This document shows positions 19,357 to 29,350 of a stretch of DNA of 42,920 bases, in pieces; positions within the stretch are counted from its first letter, which is position 1; every line of letters begins with the position of its first letter. The notes below the pieces were generated by a model. That model did no database searches and was not told the origin of the DNA. It worked only from the letters and a program-made list of their open reading frames with translations. Source of the stretch: Burkholderiaceae bacterium (GTDB taxonomy: Bacteria; Pseudomonadota; Gammaproteobacteria; Burkholderiales; Burkholderiaceae_E); assembly GCA_024711155.1 (NCBI GenBank), contig JANJTK010000041.1:1-42920 (forward strand). The letters run 5' to 3'. The position numbers and the translations under genes were made by a program.

Positions 19357-20013
19357 TCAGACGCGGGCCACCAGCGCCTCGCGCAATTCGGGCACCGAAT
19401 CGACCACCGCGAGCGCGGGCGCCTCCTCGAGCAACTCGCGTGGGTGCGCCCCGTAGGTGACGGCGATCGCGGCCGTGCCGGCCGAGCGGGCCATGCCGAG
19501 GTCGTGCGTCGTGTCGCCGACCATCACCACCTCGGCGGCATCGAGGCCGAGTTCGTCGCAGATGTCGCGGATCATCCACGGGTCGGGCTTCGGGATCCCC
19601 TCGTCGGCGCAGCGCGTCGTCAGGAAGCGGCCCGTCCACCCCATCCGGTCCAGCGCGCGGTCGAGCCCGGCGCGCGACTTGCCGGTGGCCACCGCGAGCC
19701 AGGCGCCGTTCGCGGCCAGCTCGTCGAGCATTGCCGGAATGCCGTCGAAGGGCTCGAGCTCGGGGTCGCGGCGGAAGTAGTGATGGCGGTAGCGCTCGAC
19801 ATAGGCGGGCATCTGCTCGCGCGCGATCAGCGGGACCGCGGCGCGGATCGCCTCGAACAGTCCCAGTCCGATCACGTGCGCCGCCTGCTCGCGCGACGGC
19901 ATCGGCAACCCGAGATCCGCCGCCGAGGCGCGGATCGCGTGAACGATCGCCGACGTGGAGTCGATCAGCGTGCCGTCCCAATCGAAGACGACGAGGCGGA
20001 AGCGGTGTCTCAT
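19357..20013 (-). CDS. HAD-family hydrolase, phosphoglycolate phosphatase-like
   Basis: A 218-residue HAD phosphatase. Motif I is VVFDWDGTLIDS (nucleophile Asp11, acid/base Asp13), motif II is VATGKS, motif III has Lys in GIPKPDP and motif IV is MVGDTTHDLGMA. The alpha-helical cap lies at about 20-80, as in Gph. The substrate cannot be fixed from sequence. Location next to rluC is usual in Burkholderiales. The ATG overlaps the rluC stop (ATGA), so it is probably coupled to rluC. Confidence 0.9.
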   Translation of the reverse strand: MRHRFRLVVFDWDGTLIDSTSAIVHAIRASAADLGLPMPSREQAAHVIGLGLFEAIRAAVPLIAREQMPAYVERYRHHYFRRDPELEPFDGIPAMLDELAANGAWLAVATGKSRAGLDRALDRMGWTGRFLTTRCADEGIPKPDPWMIRDICDELGLDAAEVVMVGDTTHDLGMARSAGTAAIAVTYGAHPRELLEEAPALAVVDSVPELREALVARV

Positions 20014-21032
20014 GCGACGCCCCCGGCGCGCAGCAGCCGCTCGAACTCGTCCGGCAGCGGCGCCTCGATCCGCAGCGGGTGGCCGTCGTCAGGGTGGCGC
20101 AACGCGATCGAACGCGCGTGCAGGAACATCCGGCGCCAGCCGCGCCGGGCGAGTTCCCGGTTCAACTCGAAGCGCCCGTACTTCGGGTCGCCGGCGATCG
20201 GGCAACCGGCGTGCGCCAGGTGCACCCGGATCTGGTGCGTGCGGCCGGTCTCGAGCGCCGCCTCGACCAGCGAGAATTCGCCCAGCTCGGGCAGCACGAA
20301 CCGGGCAAGTCCGGTAACCCTCGTGCGCGCCTCCAGCCCGCCGGCCTGGACCGAGACGCGCCGGTCGCCATCGGGCGCCTCGTGCCGGTGCAGCGGATAG
20401 GCCAGCACGCGCGTGCGCAGCGGCCAGTGCCCCGCGACCACCGCGAGATAGCGCTTGTCGGGGGTGCGCTCGCGCATCTGCGCGTGCAGCGCCACGAGCG
20501 CCGCGCGCCGTCGCGCGACCAGCAGCACGCCCGAAGTCTCGCGGTCCAGGCGATGCACCAGTTCCAGGAAGCGCGCCTGCGGACGCGCCGCCCGCAACTG
20601 CTCGATGACGCCGCTGGAAACCCCGCTGCCGCCGTGGACCGCGACCGACGCCGGCTTGTCGATCGCCAGCAGCCAGTCGTCCTCGTACAACAGCGGCAGC
20701 CGCTGCGCCAGGTGGGCGCGCGAGCCGCGCACCCGCTCCGGCAGCGCGGCAGCTCCCGGGACCGGGTCGGTGCGCAGCGGCGGGACCCGCAGCGTGTCGC
20801 CCGCCTGCAGCCGGTAGTCGGCCGCCTGCCGGCGGCCGTTGACGCGCAACTGCCCGCTGCGGATCAGCCGGTGCAGATGGCTCTTCGGCACGTCGGCGCA
20901 CAGGCGGGCCAGGAAGCGGTCGAGGCGCTGCCCGGCGTCGTCGGCGTCGATCGCGACGTGACGGACCGCCGGCGGGCTGCCGGCGCCCGCCGGCGCTGCT
21001 TCCGACGCCACCTTTGTGCGCGCGCTGCTCAC
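20010..21032 (-). CDS. rluC: Ribosomal large subunit pseudouridine synthase C
   Basis: RluC-type enzymes form pseudouridines at positions 955, 2504 and 2580 of 23S rRNA. The protein (340 residues from GTG 21032) has an N-terminal S4 domain (about 50-110: QRLDRFLARL and LHRLIRSGQLRVNG). The catalytic core has the active Asp in LVHRLDRETSG, and later TGRTHQIRVHLAHAGCPIAGDPKYG. The start is uncertain: GTG at 21011 would give seven fewer residues. It is divergent from rne, and the pairing of rluC with rne is conserved in many proteobacteria. Confidence 0.93.
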   Translation of the reverse strand: MSSARTKVASEAAPAGAGSPPAVRHVAIDADDAGQRLDRFLARLCADVPKSHLHRLIRSGQLRVNGRRQAADYRLQAGDTLRVPPLRTDPVPGAAALPERVRGSRAHLAQRLPLLYEDDWLLAIDKPASVAVHGGSGVSSGVIEQLRAARPQARFLELVHRLDRETSGVLLVARRRAALVALHAQMRERTPDKRYLAVVAGHWPLRTRVLAYPLHRHEAPDGDRRVSVQAGGLEARTRVTGLARFVLPELGEFSLVEAALETGRTHQIRVHLAHAGCPIAGDPKYGRFELNRELARRGWRRMFLHARSIALRHPDDGHPLRIEAPLPDEFERLLRAGGVA

Positions 21033-21043
21033 GTTGCTATACT
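21014..21043 (+). promoter_or_regulatory. rne promoter (extended -10, weak -35)
   Basis: TATACT at 21038-21043 is preceded by TGC, making an extended -10. TTGTGC at 21014-21019 sits 18 bases before it as a possible -35. It overlaps the first codons of rluC on the other strand. Transcription would start near 21050, about 510 bases before rne. Confidence 0.6.
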
Positions 21044-21560
21044 GTCGAGGTCGTGTGCGATCCCGGCCCGACCGCAACGGCTGCCTTGACAAGTGGCCGT
21101 CTCGAGTCCGCGGATGTCCCGGCGGCGCGCGCGCCGAGCGAAGTTGCCCGCGCGTCCCAGCCCCGGAATCCCGTATCGCGAGAACGGATTGTACCGGGCC
21201 GGTTCCGCCGCAGGCGGATCGAAATCGGTCGCAGGCACGACAGGAAGAACACTTGAACCGCGGCTCCCGCGTCCACCGAGGGGCAGGGAGCGCGGGTCGA
21301 TGCGGAATTTTCCGGAACGAATTCGAGCCGGCCGCCCACGGGGCGACCGGCGCTGTCGCCAAGGCTCCGAACCCGATGCCCGAGCACCTGCAGACCGGAC
21401 CCGACGGGCACGCCCCGCGGCCGGTGCGCGCGCGCTTGCCAGCGCCCGGTTCGCGCGCATAGCGTCGGGCACGGTCTCGCCTTCGTTCCGCTTCCGTTCG
21501 CATCGGCTCGCTGGCCGACGCGCGCCGCCACCGCAGTGAGCGCGCAACGGAGTCCTTTGC
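21044..21560 (+). promoter_or_regulatory. Long 5' leader of rne
   Basis: About 510 bases without a convincing gene. The leader includes hairpin TCCGCC-GCA-GGCGGA (21204-21218), a longer stem ccgcggctccc / gggagcgcgg (21258-21295, one bulge) and an A/T-rich spot cggaattttccg (21303-21314). E. coli rne has a structured leader of about 360 bases through which RNase E controls its own mRNA. A similar role here is inference. A GGAG ribosome binding site stands eight bases before the rne ATG. Confidence 0.5.
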
Positions 21561-24530
21561 ATGAAGCGAATGCTTTTCAACGCCACGCACGCCGAAGAGC
21601 TGCGCGTGGCGATCGTCGACGGCCAGAAGCTGATCGACATCGACATCGAACTGGCGGGCCGCGAGTCCCGCAAGAGCAACATCTACAAGGGCGTCGTCAC
21701 TCGCGTCGAACCCAGCCTCGAAGCGTGCTTCGTCAACTACGGCGAGGAACGCCACGGCTTCCTGCCGTTCAAGGAAATCTCGAAGGCCTATTTCAAGCCG
21801 GGCGCCGAGGCCTCGCGCGCCCGCATCCAGGACGCGATCGCCGAAGGCCAGGAACTGATCGTCCAGGTCGAGAAGGAAGAGCGCGGCAACAAGGGCGCCG
21901 CGCTGACGACCTACGTGTCGCTGGCCGGCCGCCACCTCGTGCTGATGCCGAACAACCCGCGCGGAGGCGGCGTGTCGCGCCGCATCGAAGGCGAGGACCG
22001 GCAGGAACTGCGCGAGACGATGGACAAGCTCGAGTACCCGGCCGGGATGAGCCTGATCGCGCGCACCGCGGGCATCGGGCGCAGCGCCGAAGAGCTCCAG
22101 TGGGACCTGAACTACCTGCTGCAACTGTGGAAAGCGATCGACTCGGCCGCCGGCTCGGCGCCGGGCCCGTTCCTGATCTACCAGGAGTCGAGCCTGGTGA
22201 TCCGCGCGATCCGCGACTACTTCACGCAGGACATCGGCGAGATCCTGATCGACACCGACGACATCTACGAGCAGGCGCACCAGTTCATGGCGCACGTGAT
22301 GCCGGAGAACGCCGCCAAGGTCAAGCGCTACCGCGACGACACGCCGCTGTTCTCGCGCTTCCAGATCGAGCATCAGATCGAGACCGCGTACTCGCGCGTG
22401 GTGCCGCTGCCGTCGGGCGGCGCCGTCGTCATCGACCACACCGAGGCGCTGGTGGCGATCGACGTCAACTCGGCGCGCGCGACCAAGGGTTCGGACATCG
22501 AGGAGACCGCGCTGCGGACCAACCTCGAGGCGGCCGACGAGGCGGCGCGCCAGATGCGCCTGCGCGACCTCGGCGGGCTGATCGTCATCGACTTCATCGA
22601 CATGGAGAACGCGAAGAACCAGCGCGAGGTCGAGCAGCGCCTGAAGGACGCGCTGCACTACGACCGCGCGCGCGTGCAGACCGGCAAGATCTCGCGCTTC
22701 GGCCTGATGGAGCTGTCGCGCCAGCGGCTGCGCCCGGCGCTCGCCGAGGGCTCGCACATCACCTGCCCGCGCTGCAACGGCACCGGCGTGATCCGCGACA
22801 TCGAATCCTCGGCGCTGCACATCCTGCGCGTGATCCAGGAGGAGGCGATGAAGGAGAGCACCGCGGCCGTGTACGCGCAGGTGCCGGTCGACGTCGCGAC
22901 CTACCTGCTCAACGAGAAGCGCAGCGAGCTCAACAAGCTCGAGGCGCGGCTGAAGGTCGAGATCGTCCTGGTTCCCAACCGGCACATCGAGACGCCGCAC
23001 TACAAGACCGAGCGGCTGCGCCACGACGACGAGCGCCTGTCGACCTACCGCGCGAGCCACACGCTGGCCGACAAGCCCGCCGAGGACAATTCGTACCTCG
23101 AGAGCAAGCTCAAGGCGCCGACGCCGCGCCAGGAAGCGCTGGTCAGGGGCGTCACGCCCGACCAGCCGCCGCCACCGCCGAGCGCTCCGGCCGCACCCGC
23201 CACGGTGCCGGCCGCCGCGATGGCTCGCAACGGACAGGCGCCGACGGCCGTGGTCACGAGCGCGCCGTCCGGCGACGACGGGCTGCTCGGGCGGCTCCTG
23301 AACTGGTTCCGCGGCAAGCCGGCCAACGAGGCGAGCGCCACCCCGGCGCCGGCCGCGGCGAGCCCGACCGCCGGCGAGCGCACGCGCGCTCCGCGCGAAG
23401 GCCGCGAACGCGACGGTGGCCGTGAGCGTCGCGGGGGCGCCGAGGGACGCGGGGGGCGCGGTGAACGCGCCGCCGGCGCCGAAGGCGAAGGCCGTGCGCC
23501 GCGGCCGCGCCGCGAACGCGGCGAGCGGGGAGAACGCGGCGAACGCGGGCAGGAGCGCCGGCCCGAGCGCGAAGGCGCAGGCCGCGCCGAAGCGGTGAAC
23601 GAAGCCGGCGCGCGCGATGCTCGTCCCGAGCGCGGCGAGCGTGCCGAGCGTCCTGAGCGCGGCGAGCGTTCCCCGCGCGGGGAGCGCGGCGAACGCCGTG
23701 GCGGCCGCGACCGCACCCGTAGCGCCGAAGCCGGCACCGAGCGGACGCCACGCGGCGAGCCCTCGGCGCCCGAGGCCGTCGCGCCGTTGGCCGTCACCGA
23801 CCTGACGCTGGCCGAAGCAGCCATCACCGATCAGCCGGCGGCGACCGCGCAACTCGAGGGCGTCGATGTCGCCGCACCGGCGGAAGCGGCCGGCGACGAG
23901 CCGCGTCGCGGGCGCGGCCGACGTCGTCGCGGACGCCGCGGCGGCGATCGCTCCGGCGCCTCGTCGGCGGAGGAAATGCAGACCGGCGAACAGGCCACCG
24001 AAGAGTTTGCCGAAGAGGTCGCTGGTGAGGCCGGCGCCCCCGACGAAGACGGGCGCGAAGCAATTGCGCCGGCGGCGCCGGCGGTGCCGGCACAGACCGC
24101 GCTGCCGTTCGCGGCGCCCGAAATCGCGGCGCCGGTCGCCGCAGTTTCGCCCCCGACCGCGGCGATTTCCGAGGCCATCGAGGCCGCGGTGCCGCCGCCG
24201 CTCACGCCGGCCGCCACGCCCGCTCCAGCCGTGGAGGCGGCCGAAGCGGCGCCGGTCGCGAGGGCAGCCGAGCCGGCTGCGGTCGCCGAGGCAATTGCAC
24301 CCGTTGCCGCAGCCGCTCCGATCGAGGTGCCCGCGCTCGAACGCGCTGACCTCGAGCAGGCGCTGGCGGGCGCCGGACTGCAGTGGGTCGAGACGGTCGC
24401 GCGCGCCGCGCCCGAACCGACTGCGGCCGAAGTGCCGCCGCCGCGTCCGCCGCGGGTGCGGCGCCCGCGTGCGCAGGCGTCGGCCGAGCCGCTGCAGCAG
24501 GTCGAGACTCGCGGCGACGGGCAGGGCTGA
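21561..24530 (+). CDS. rne: Ribonuclease E
   Basis: RNase E is the main endonuclease of mRNA decay and processes rRNA and tRNA. The 989-residue protein has the S1 domain (about 38-120), the 5' sensor and RNase H-like regions and the DNase I-like catalytic part. Magnesium-binding Asp301 (AIDVNSA) and Asp344 (IDFIDM) match E. coli Asp303 and Asp346. The zinc-link CPRCNGTG has Cys402 and Cys405. Beyond about residue 520 comes a disordered scaffold: a Pro-rich linker, an Arg/Gly/Glu repeat region (about 600-740) and an Ala/Pro-rich tail. The end carries LQWVET and LQQVETR, typical of betaproteobacterial RNase E. Confidence 0.96.
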   Translation: MKRMLFNATHAEELRVAIVDGQKLIDIDIELAGRESRKSNIYKGVVTRVEPSLEACFVNYGEERHGFLPFKEISKAYFKPGAEASRARIQDAIAEGQELIVQVEKEERGNKGAALTTYVSLAGRHLVLMPNNPRGGGVSRRIEGEDRQELRETMDKLEYPAGMSLIARTAGIGRSAEELQWDLNYLLQLWKAIDSAAGSAPGPFLIYQESSLVIRAIRDYFTQDIGEILIDTDDIYEQAHQFMAHVMPENAAKVKRYRDDTPLFSRFQIEHQIETAYSRVVPLPSGGAVVIDHTEALVAIDVNSARATKGSDIEETALRTNLEAADEAARQMRLRDLGGLIVIDFIDMENAKNQREVEQRLKDALHYDRARVQTGKISRFGLMELSRQRLRPALAEGSHITCPRCNGTGVIRDIESSALHILRVIQEEAMKESTAAVYAQVPVDVATYLLNEKRSELNKLEARLKVEIVLVPNRHIETPHYKTERLRHDDERLSTYRASHTLADKPAEDNSYLESKLKAPTPRQEALVRGVTPDQPPPPPSAPAAPATVPAAAMARNGQAPTAVVTSAPSGDDGLLGRLLNWFRGKPANEASATPAPAAASPTAGERTRAPREGRERDGGRERRGGAEGRGGRGERAAGAEGEGRAPRPRRERGERGERGERGQERRPEREGAGRAEAVNEAGARDARPERGERAERPERGERSPRGERGERRGGRDRTRSAEAGTERTPRGEPSAPEAVAPLAVTDLTLAEAAITDQPAATAQLEGVDVAAPAEAAGDEPRRGRGRRRRGRRGGDRSGASSAEEMQTGEQATEEFAEEVAGEAGAPDEDGREAIAPAAPAVPAQTALPFAAPEIAAPVAAVSPPTAAISEAIEAAVPPPLTPAATPAPAVEAAEAAPVARAAEPAAVAEAIAPVAAAAPIEVPALERADLEQALAGAGLQWVETVARAAPEPTAAEVPPPRPPRVRRPRAQASAEPLQQVETRGDGQG
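23391..23760 (+). repeat. Arg-Gly-Glu repeat tract in the RNase E scaffold
   Basis: An irregular tandem array of units such as [17 protein letters not shown] and SPRGERGER is built from related nine-base blocks (gaacgcggc and variants). It encodes a long basic, charged, unstructured segment that by analogy would bind RNA. The boundaries are approximate. Confidence 0.7.
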
Positions 24531-24566
24531 GGGTCGGCCCGGAACCGGGCGGCCCGCAGCGCACGC

Positions 24567-24591
24567 GCGGCGGCGAAGCACTCGCCGCCGC
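24567..24591 (+). terminator. Hairpin after rne, possible terminator
   Basis: A perfect ten-base-pair stem GCGGCGGCGA / TCGCCGCCGC has an AGCAC loop and lies 37 bases after the rne stop. No T-run follows, so termination is uncertain; it could instead protect the rne 3' end. Confidence 0.4.
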
Positions 24592-24658
24592 CGTGCCTAC
24601 TGCGGGCGCCCTCCCCGTTGGTTGATAACATGGGCCGATCGAACCACGTTCCGCTCCC

Positions 24659-25762
<1,104 letters not shown>

Positions 25763-25770
25763 CGGGCACG

Positions 25771-26649
25771 ATGAGCACGCCGACCCTCACGGCGCACGCG
25801 CGGCCGGCCACCTTCGAGGTCGACGCGGTCAACGAGCGCGGCGAGACGGTGCCGACCGCGATCGCGGGCGAGCACGCGCTGACGCTGTACCTGGACAAGC
25901 GCGAACTGGTGACGCTGATGACGCTGGGCGCCGCGCCCGAGCACCTCGCGCTCGGCTACCTGCGCAACCAGCGGCTGGTAGCGGACGTCGGCGAAATCGC
26001 GGCGGTCCAGGTCGACTGGGACACCGGTTCGGTCGCAATCACTTCGCATTCGCTCGCGCAGCGCGGTGTCGCGCTGTGGGACGACCCCGCCCGCGGCGCG
26101 TCGCTTGCCGGGCGGCTGGACCGACGCACCGTGACGACCGGATGCGGGCAAGGCACGGTGTTCGGCGACCTGATGGACGAGCTCGACCGTGTCGTGTTGC
26201 CGGCCCACGCGCGCCTGACCGAGGAAGTGCTCTACACGGTGATGGATCGCGTGCGCCGCCACGAATCGATCTACAAGGTCGCGGGCGCCGTGCACGGCTG
26301 CGCGCTGTGCGCCAACGCGGGCGACGAGCGCGGGGAGATCCTGCGCTTCGTCGAGGACGTCGGGCGGCACAACGCGGTCGACGCGATCGCCGGCTGGATG
26401 TGGATCGAGGGCGTCGGCGGCGCCGACAAGGTCTTCTACACGACCGGGCGCCTGACTTCCGAGATGGTCATCAAGTGCGCGCAGATGGGCATTCCGTTCC
26501 TGCTGTCGCGCTCGGGGCTCACGCAGATGGGCTACGAGATCGCGCGCCGGGTCGGCATGACGATGATCGGGCGCTGCCAGGGGCGCCACTACCTGCTGTT
26601 CACCGGAGGCGAGCGCTTCGTGCGCGCGGCCGCGACGGAGCTCGCGTGA
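25771..26649 (+). CDS. fdhD: Formate dehydrogenase accessory sulfurtransferase FdhD
   Basis: FdhD passes sulfur from a cysteine desulfurase to the molybdenum cofactor of formate dehydrogenases. The 292-residue protein shows the family motif FVEDVGRHNAVDA (about 193-205), TTGRLTSEMV and the C-terminal LLFTGGERF. In E. coli FdhD the mobile loop is CGVCG. Here the matching loop is TTGCGQGT with one cysteine (Cys125), and a CxxC (Cys177, Cys180, HGCALC) sits further along. The gene is nine bases after moaA and overlaps mobA (GTGA), which supports a role with the cofactor genes. The target dehydrogenase is not in view. Confidence 0.9.
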   Translation: MSTPTLTAHARPATFEVDAVNERGETVPTAIAGEHALTLYLDKRELVTLMTLGAAPEHLALGYLRNQRLVADVGEIAAVQVDWDTGSVAITSHSLAQRGVALWDDPARGASLAGRLDRRTVTTGCGQGTVFGDLMDELDRVVLPAHARLTEEVLYTVMDRVRRHESIYKVAGAVHGCALCANAGDERGEILRFVEDVGRHNAVDAIAGWMWIEGVGGADKVFYTTGRLTSEMVIKCAQMGIPFLLSRSGLTQMGYEIARRVGMTMIGRCQGRHYLLFTGGERFVRAAATELA

Positions 26650-27281
26650 GCCCCGCGCACGCCGCAGCGCCGACGGCGCGCCGCATCGCGCGCGACGAGA
26701 TCACCGGCATCGTGCTCGCGGGCGGCCTCGGACGGCGCATGAGCGCCGACGGCCAGGGCGTCGACAAGGGCCTGCGCAGCCTGCACGGCCGGCCGCTGGT
26801 CGCGCACGCGATCGAGCGCCTCGCACCTCAGGTGGGCGCGCTGATCGTCAACGCGAACCGCAACCTCGAGCGCTACCGCGCGTTCGGCTGGCCGGTCGTC
26901 AGCGACGAGGTCGGCGGCTTCGCCGGCCCGCTGGCCGGCCTGCACGCCGGCATGCGCGCGGCGCGCACGCGCTACGTGGCGACCGTGCCCTGCGATTCGC
27001 CGTGGCTGCCGCTCGACCTCGTCGAGCGCCTGGCCGCCGCGCTCGCCGCCGCGCCCGCGGCGCGCATCGCGGTGGCGCGCACGGGCGCGCAGCCGCACCC
27101 CGTGTTCGCGCTCGCCGAGCGCACGCTGGCCGACGACCTGGAACGCTTCCTCGCCAGCGGCAGGCGGCGCATCGACGCGTGGTACGCGCCGCTGGGCGCG
27201 GTCGAGGTCGATTTCGGCGACGAGGCGCCGTTTCGCAACCTCAACACGCTGAAGGAACTCGGCGAACAGGAATCCGCATGA
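26646..27281 (+). CDS. mobA: Molybdenum cofactor guanylyltransferase
   Basis: MobA joins GMP to molybdopterin to make the guanine dinucleotide cofactor used by DMSO-reductase family enzymes such as formate dehydrogenases. The 211-residue protein has the nucleotide loop IVLAGGLGRRM followed by VDKGL; a few extra residues (SADGQG) lie between them compared with E. coli. FAGPLAGLHAGM and the magnesium-binding VPCDSPWLP are present. The start is GTG at 26646, which overlaps the fdhD stop. Its stop overlaps the moeA ATG. This fits an operon that prepares cofactor for a formate dehydrogenase. Confidence 0.94.
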   Translation: MSPAHAAAPTARRIARDEITGIVLAGGLGRRMSADGQGVDKGLRSLHGRPLVAHAIERLAPQVGALIVNANRNLERYRAFGWPVVSDEVGGFAGPLAGLHAGMRAARTRYVATVPCDSPWLPLDLVERLAAALAAAPAARIAVARTGAQPHPVFALAERTLADDLERFLASGRRRIDAWYAPLGAVEVDFGDEAPFRNLNTLKELGEQESA

Positions 27282-28549
27282 ACGCGCCCCAGACCCTGGC
27301 CGAAGCGATCGGCTGCCTGTCCGGCTACGACCCCGATGCGCTGGCGGTCGAGCAGGCGCGCGCGATCATCGAGCGCGTCGTCGTTCCCGTCGAGGCGGCC
27401 GAGCGGGTTGCGGTGCGCGCGGCGCTCGGGCGCCCGCTGGCCGGGGACGTGGTCTCGCCGATCGACGTTCCGGCCAACGACAACTCGGCGATGGACGGCT
27501 ACGCGGTGCGCTTCGCCGACCTCGCCGCGGACGCGCCAACGGCGCTCGCGGTGGTCGGAACCGCGTTCGCCGGCCGTCCCTTCGAGGGCAACACCGCACC
27601 CGGCCAGGCGGTGCGCGTAATGACCGGCGCGGTGATGCCCGCGGGCACCGACACCGTCGTCGTGCAGGAGGTGGTGACGCGCGACGGCGAGCGCGTCGTC
27701 GTGCCCCCCGGCCAGCGCTGCGGCCAGCACCGGCGGCTGCGCGGCGAAGACCTCGGGCGCGGCCGCCCCGCCCTGCTCGCCGGCAAGCGCGTCGGCCCCG
27801 CCGAACTCGGGCTGCTGGCGTCGCTCGGGTTCGCCGAGGTCGCCGTGCGGCGGCGCCTGCGCGTCGCCTTCTTCTCCACCGGCGACGAGCTGCGCTCGCT
27901 GGGCGAACCGCTCGGACCCGGCGACGTCTACGACCGCAACCGCTACACGCTGTTCGGCATGCTGCAGCGCCTCGGGGTCGACGCGATCGACATGGGCGTG
28001 GTGCGCGACGACCCCGACGCGCTCGAGCGCGCCATGCGCACCGCCGCGCACAACGCCGACGCGATCGTCTCCTCGGGCGGCGTGTCGGTCGGCGAAGCGG
28101 ATTTCACCAGGCAGGTGATGGCCCGGCTCGGCGACATCGCGTTCTGGACCATCGCGATGCGCCCGGGGCGGCCGATGGCGTTCGGCCGCATCGGCAACAC
28201 GAGCTACTTCGGGTTGCCCGGGAACCCGGTGGCGGTCATGGTGACATTCCAGTTCTTCGTGCGCGACGCGTTGCTGCGGCAGGCCGGAGCCGCCCCCGCG
28301 CCGCTGCCGTTCGTGCGCGCGCGTTCGCTCGGCGCCTTCCGCAAGCGCCCGGGGCGCACCGAATACCAGCGCGGCTGGCTCGAGTGCGACGCCGGCGGCG
28401 CGATGACGGTGCGCAGCGTCGGCAGCCAGGGCTCGGGCATCCTGCGCTCGATGTCGGAGGCGAACTGCATGGTCGTGCTGCACCACGCGCAGGGGTCGGT
28501 CGAGCCGGGCGACCCGGTCGACTGCATCGCGTTCGACGGACTGGTCTGA
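27278..28549 (+). CDS. moeA: Molybdopterin molybdenumtransferase
   Basis: MoeA inserts molybdate into adenylylated molybdopterin. The 423-residue protein contains NSAMDGYAVR, VMTGAVMPAGTDTVV, GEDL and STGDELRSLGEPLGPGDVYDRN. SSGGVSVGEADF and FGLPGNPVAVMVTF follow, covering the MoeA domains in order. The ATG overlaps the mobA stop (ATGA). It ends the cofactor operon, converging with rraA after a short repeat-containing gap. Confidence 0.96.
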   Translation: MNAPQTLAEAIGCLSGYDPDALAVEQARAIIERVVVPVEAAERVAVRAALGRPLAGDVVSPIDVPANDNSAMDGYAVRFADLAADAPTALAVVGTAFAGRPFEGNTAPGQAVRVMTGAVMPAGTDTVVVQEVVTRDGERVVVPPGQRCGQHRRLRGEDLGRGRPALLAGKRVGPAELGLLASLGFAEVAVRRRLRVAFFSTGDELRSLGEPLGPGDVYDRNRYTLFGMLQRLGVDAIDMGVVRDDPDALERAMRTAAHNADAIVSSGGVSVGEADFTRQVMARLGDIAFWTIAMRPGRPMAFGRIGNTSYFGLPGNPVAVMVTFQFFVRDALLRQAGAAPAPLPFVRARSLGAFRKRPGRTEYQRGWLECDAGGAMTVRSVGSQGSGILRSMSEANCMVVLHHAQGSVEPGDPVDCIAFDGLV

Positions 28550-28590
28550 TTCGACTGCGGCTGCGCGCGACCAGGCGCGGTTCGCTGGCC

Positions 28591-28618
28591 GCCGCTCGCC
28601 GCTCGCCGCTCGCCGCTC
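28591..28618. repeat. Heptanucleotide tandem repeat GCCGCTC, four copies
   Basis: Four perfect head-to-tail copies lie in the 89-base gap between the converging genes moeA and rraA. No stem-loop with a T-tract is obvious in this gap. Confidence 0.8.
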
Positions 28619-28638
28619 GCCGGCAGCGGTTCGCAGCG

Positions 28639-29160
28639 TCAGCCGGCGACCAGCGGCTCGTCGCTGACGAGGACCCCGTCCTCGTCGGCGTAGCACCAAT
28701 ACCCCGGGGCGACGCGCACGCCGCCGATGTCGACCGGCACGTCGCGCACGCCGCCGCCGCGGCGGTCGCTGCGCTTCGGGTTCGTCGCCAGCGCGCGCAC
28801 ACCGACGTCGAAGGCGGCCATCTCGGCCACGTCGCGCACGCAGCCGTTGACAATCACGCCGGCCCAGCCGTTGTCGCGCGCGAGCTTCGCGAGGTTGCCG
28901 CCGAGCAGCGCGCAGCGCAGGCTGGCGCCGCCGTCGACGACGAGCACCCTGCCCTCGCCGGGGCTCTCGAGCGCCGCGCGCACCATCGAGTTGTCCTCGA
29001 GGCAGCGCACCGTCGCCGCCGGCCCGGCGAAGCGCGCCCGCGGTCCGAACTGGCGAAACGCCGGATCGAGCACCCGCAAGGTGCCGGCCACGAGGCGGTC
29101 CTCGTGAGCGTCGCACAGGTCGGTGGTGGCGAACTCGGGCAGGCGGGTCGTCGTGCTCAT
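28639..29160 (-). CDS. rraA: RraA-family protein (RNase E inhibitor or 4-hydroxy-4-methyl-2-oxoglutarate aldolase type)
   Basis: A 173-residue protein of the RraA fold. The sequence shows [36 protein letters not shown] and [11 protein letters not shown]. The last supplies the Gly-x-x-Arg-Asp metal-site residues that the aldolase members use. In E. coli RraA binds the RNase E scaffold and inhibits it. In betaproteobacteria the same proteins often have aldolase and oxaloacetate decarboxylase activity. Sequence alone does not choose. It lies about 4 kb from rne. It is divergent from the MoxR gene across a 190-base gap. Confidence 0.88.
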   Translation of the reverse strand: MSTTTRLPEFATTDLCDAHEDRLVAGTLRVLDPAFRQFGPRARFAGPAATVRCLEDNSMVRAALESPGEGRVLVVDGGASLRCALLGGNLAKLARDNGWAGVIVNGCVRDVAEMAAFDVGVRALATNPKRSDRRGGGVRDVPVDIGGVRVAPGYWCYADEDGVLVSDEPLVAG

Positions 29161-29304
29161 GGCGTCTTCCTCGTGCCGCGCGGCGCGGCGGCGCGAGCGC
29201 GATCATCGCACAGCCGCACAGGGGGAGCGCCCGGACGAGCCCGCGTCCCGACGAGGCCGCGCCCGCGGCAGGGACTGGCACCGGGGCCGGGGCGGGCCTT
29301 CCCG

Positions 29305-29310
29305 TATACT
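29305..29310 (+). promoter_or_regulatory. Possible -10 element of the MoxR operon
   Basis: TATACT stands 40 bases before the MoxR-type ATPase gene in an otherwise GC-rich gap. No -35 and no TGn extension are visible. Confidence 0.4.
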
Positions 29311-29350
29311 GGAACCGACATTCACCCGACACCCCGGCGAGTCCGACACC

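Noticed and set aside
21086-21091. Perfect TTGACA in the rne leader
   Set aside because: No -10-like sequence stands 16-18 bases downstream (cgcgga there), so it is probably chance.
21016-21462. Open frame of 148 codons in the rne leader
   Set aside because: No ribosome binding site or domain, and an unusual Arg/Pro-rich composition. It overlaps the rluC start and the rne promoter.
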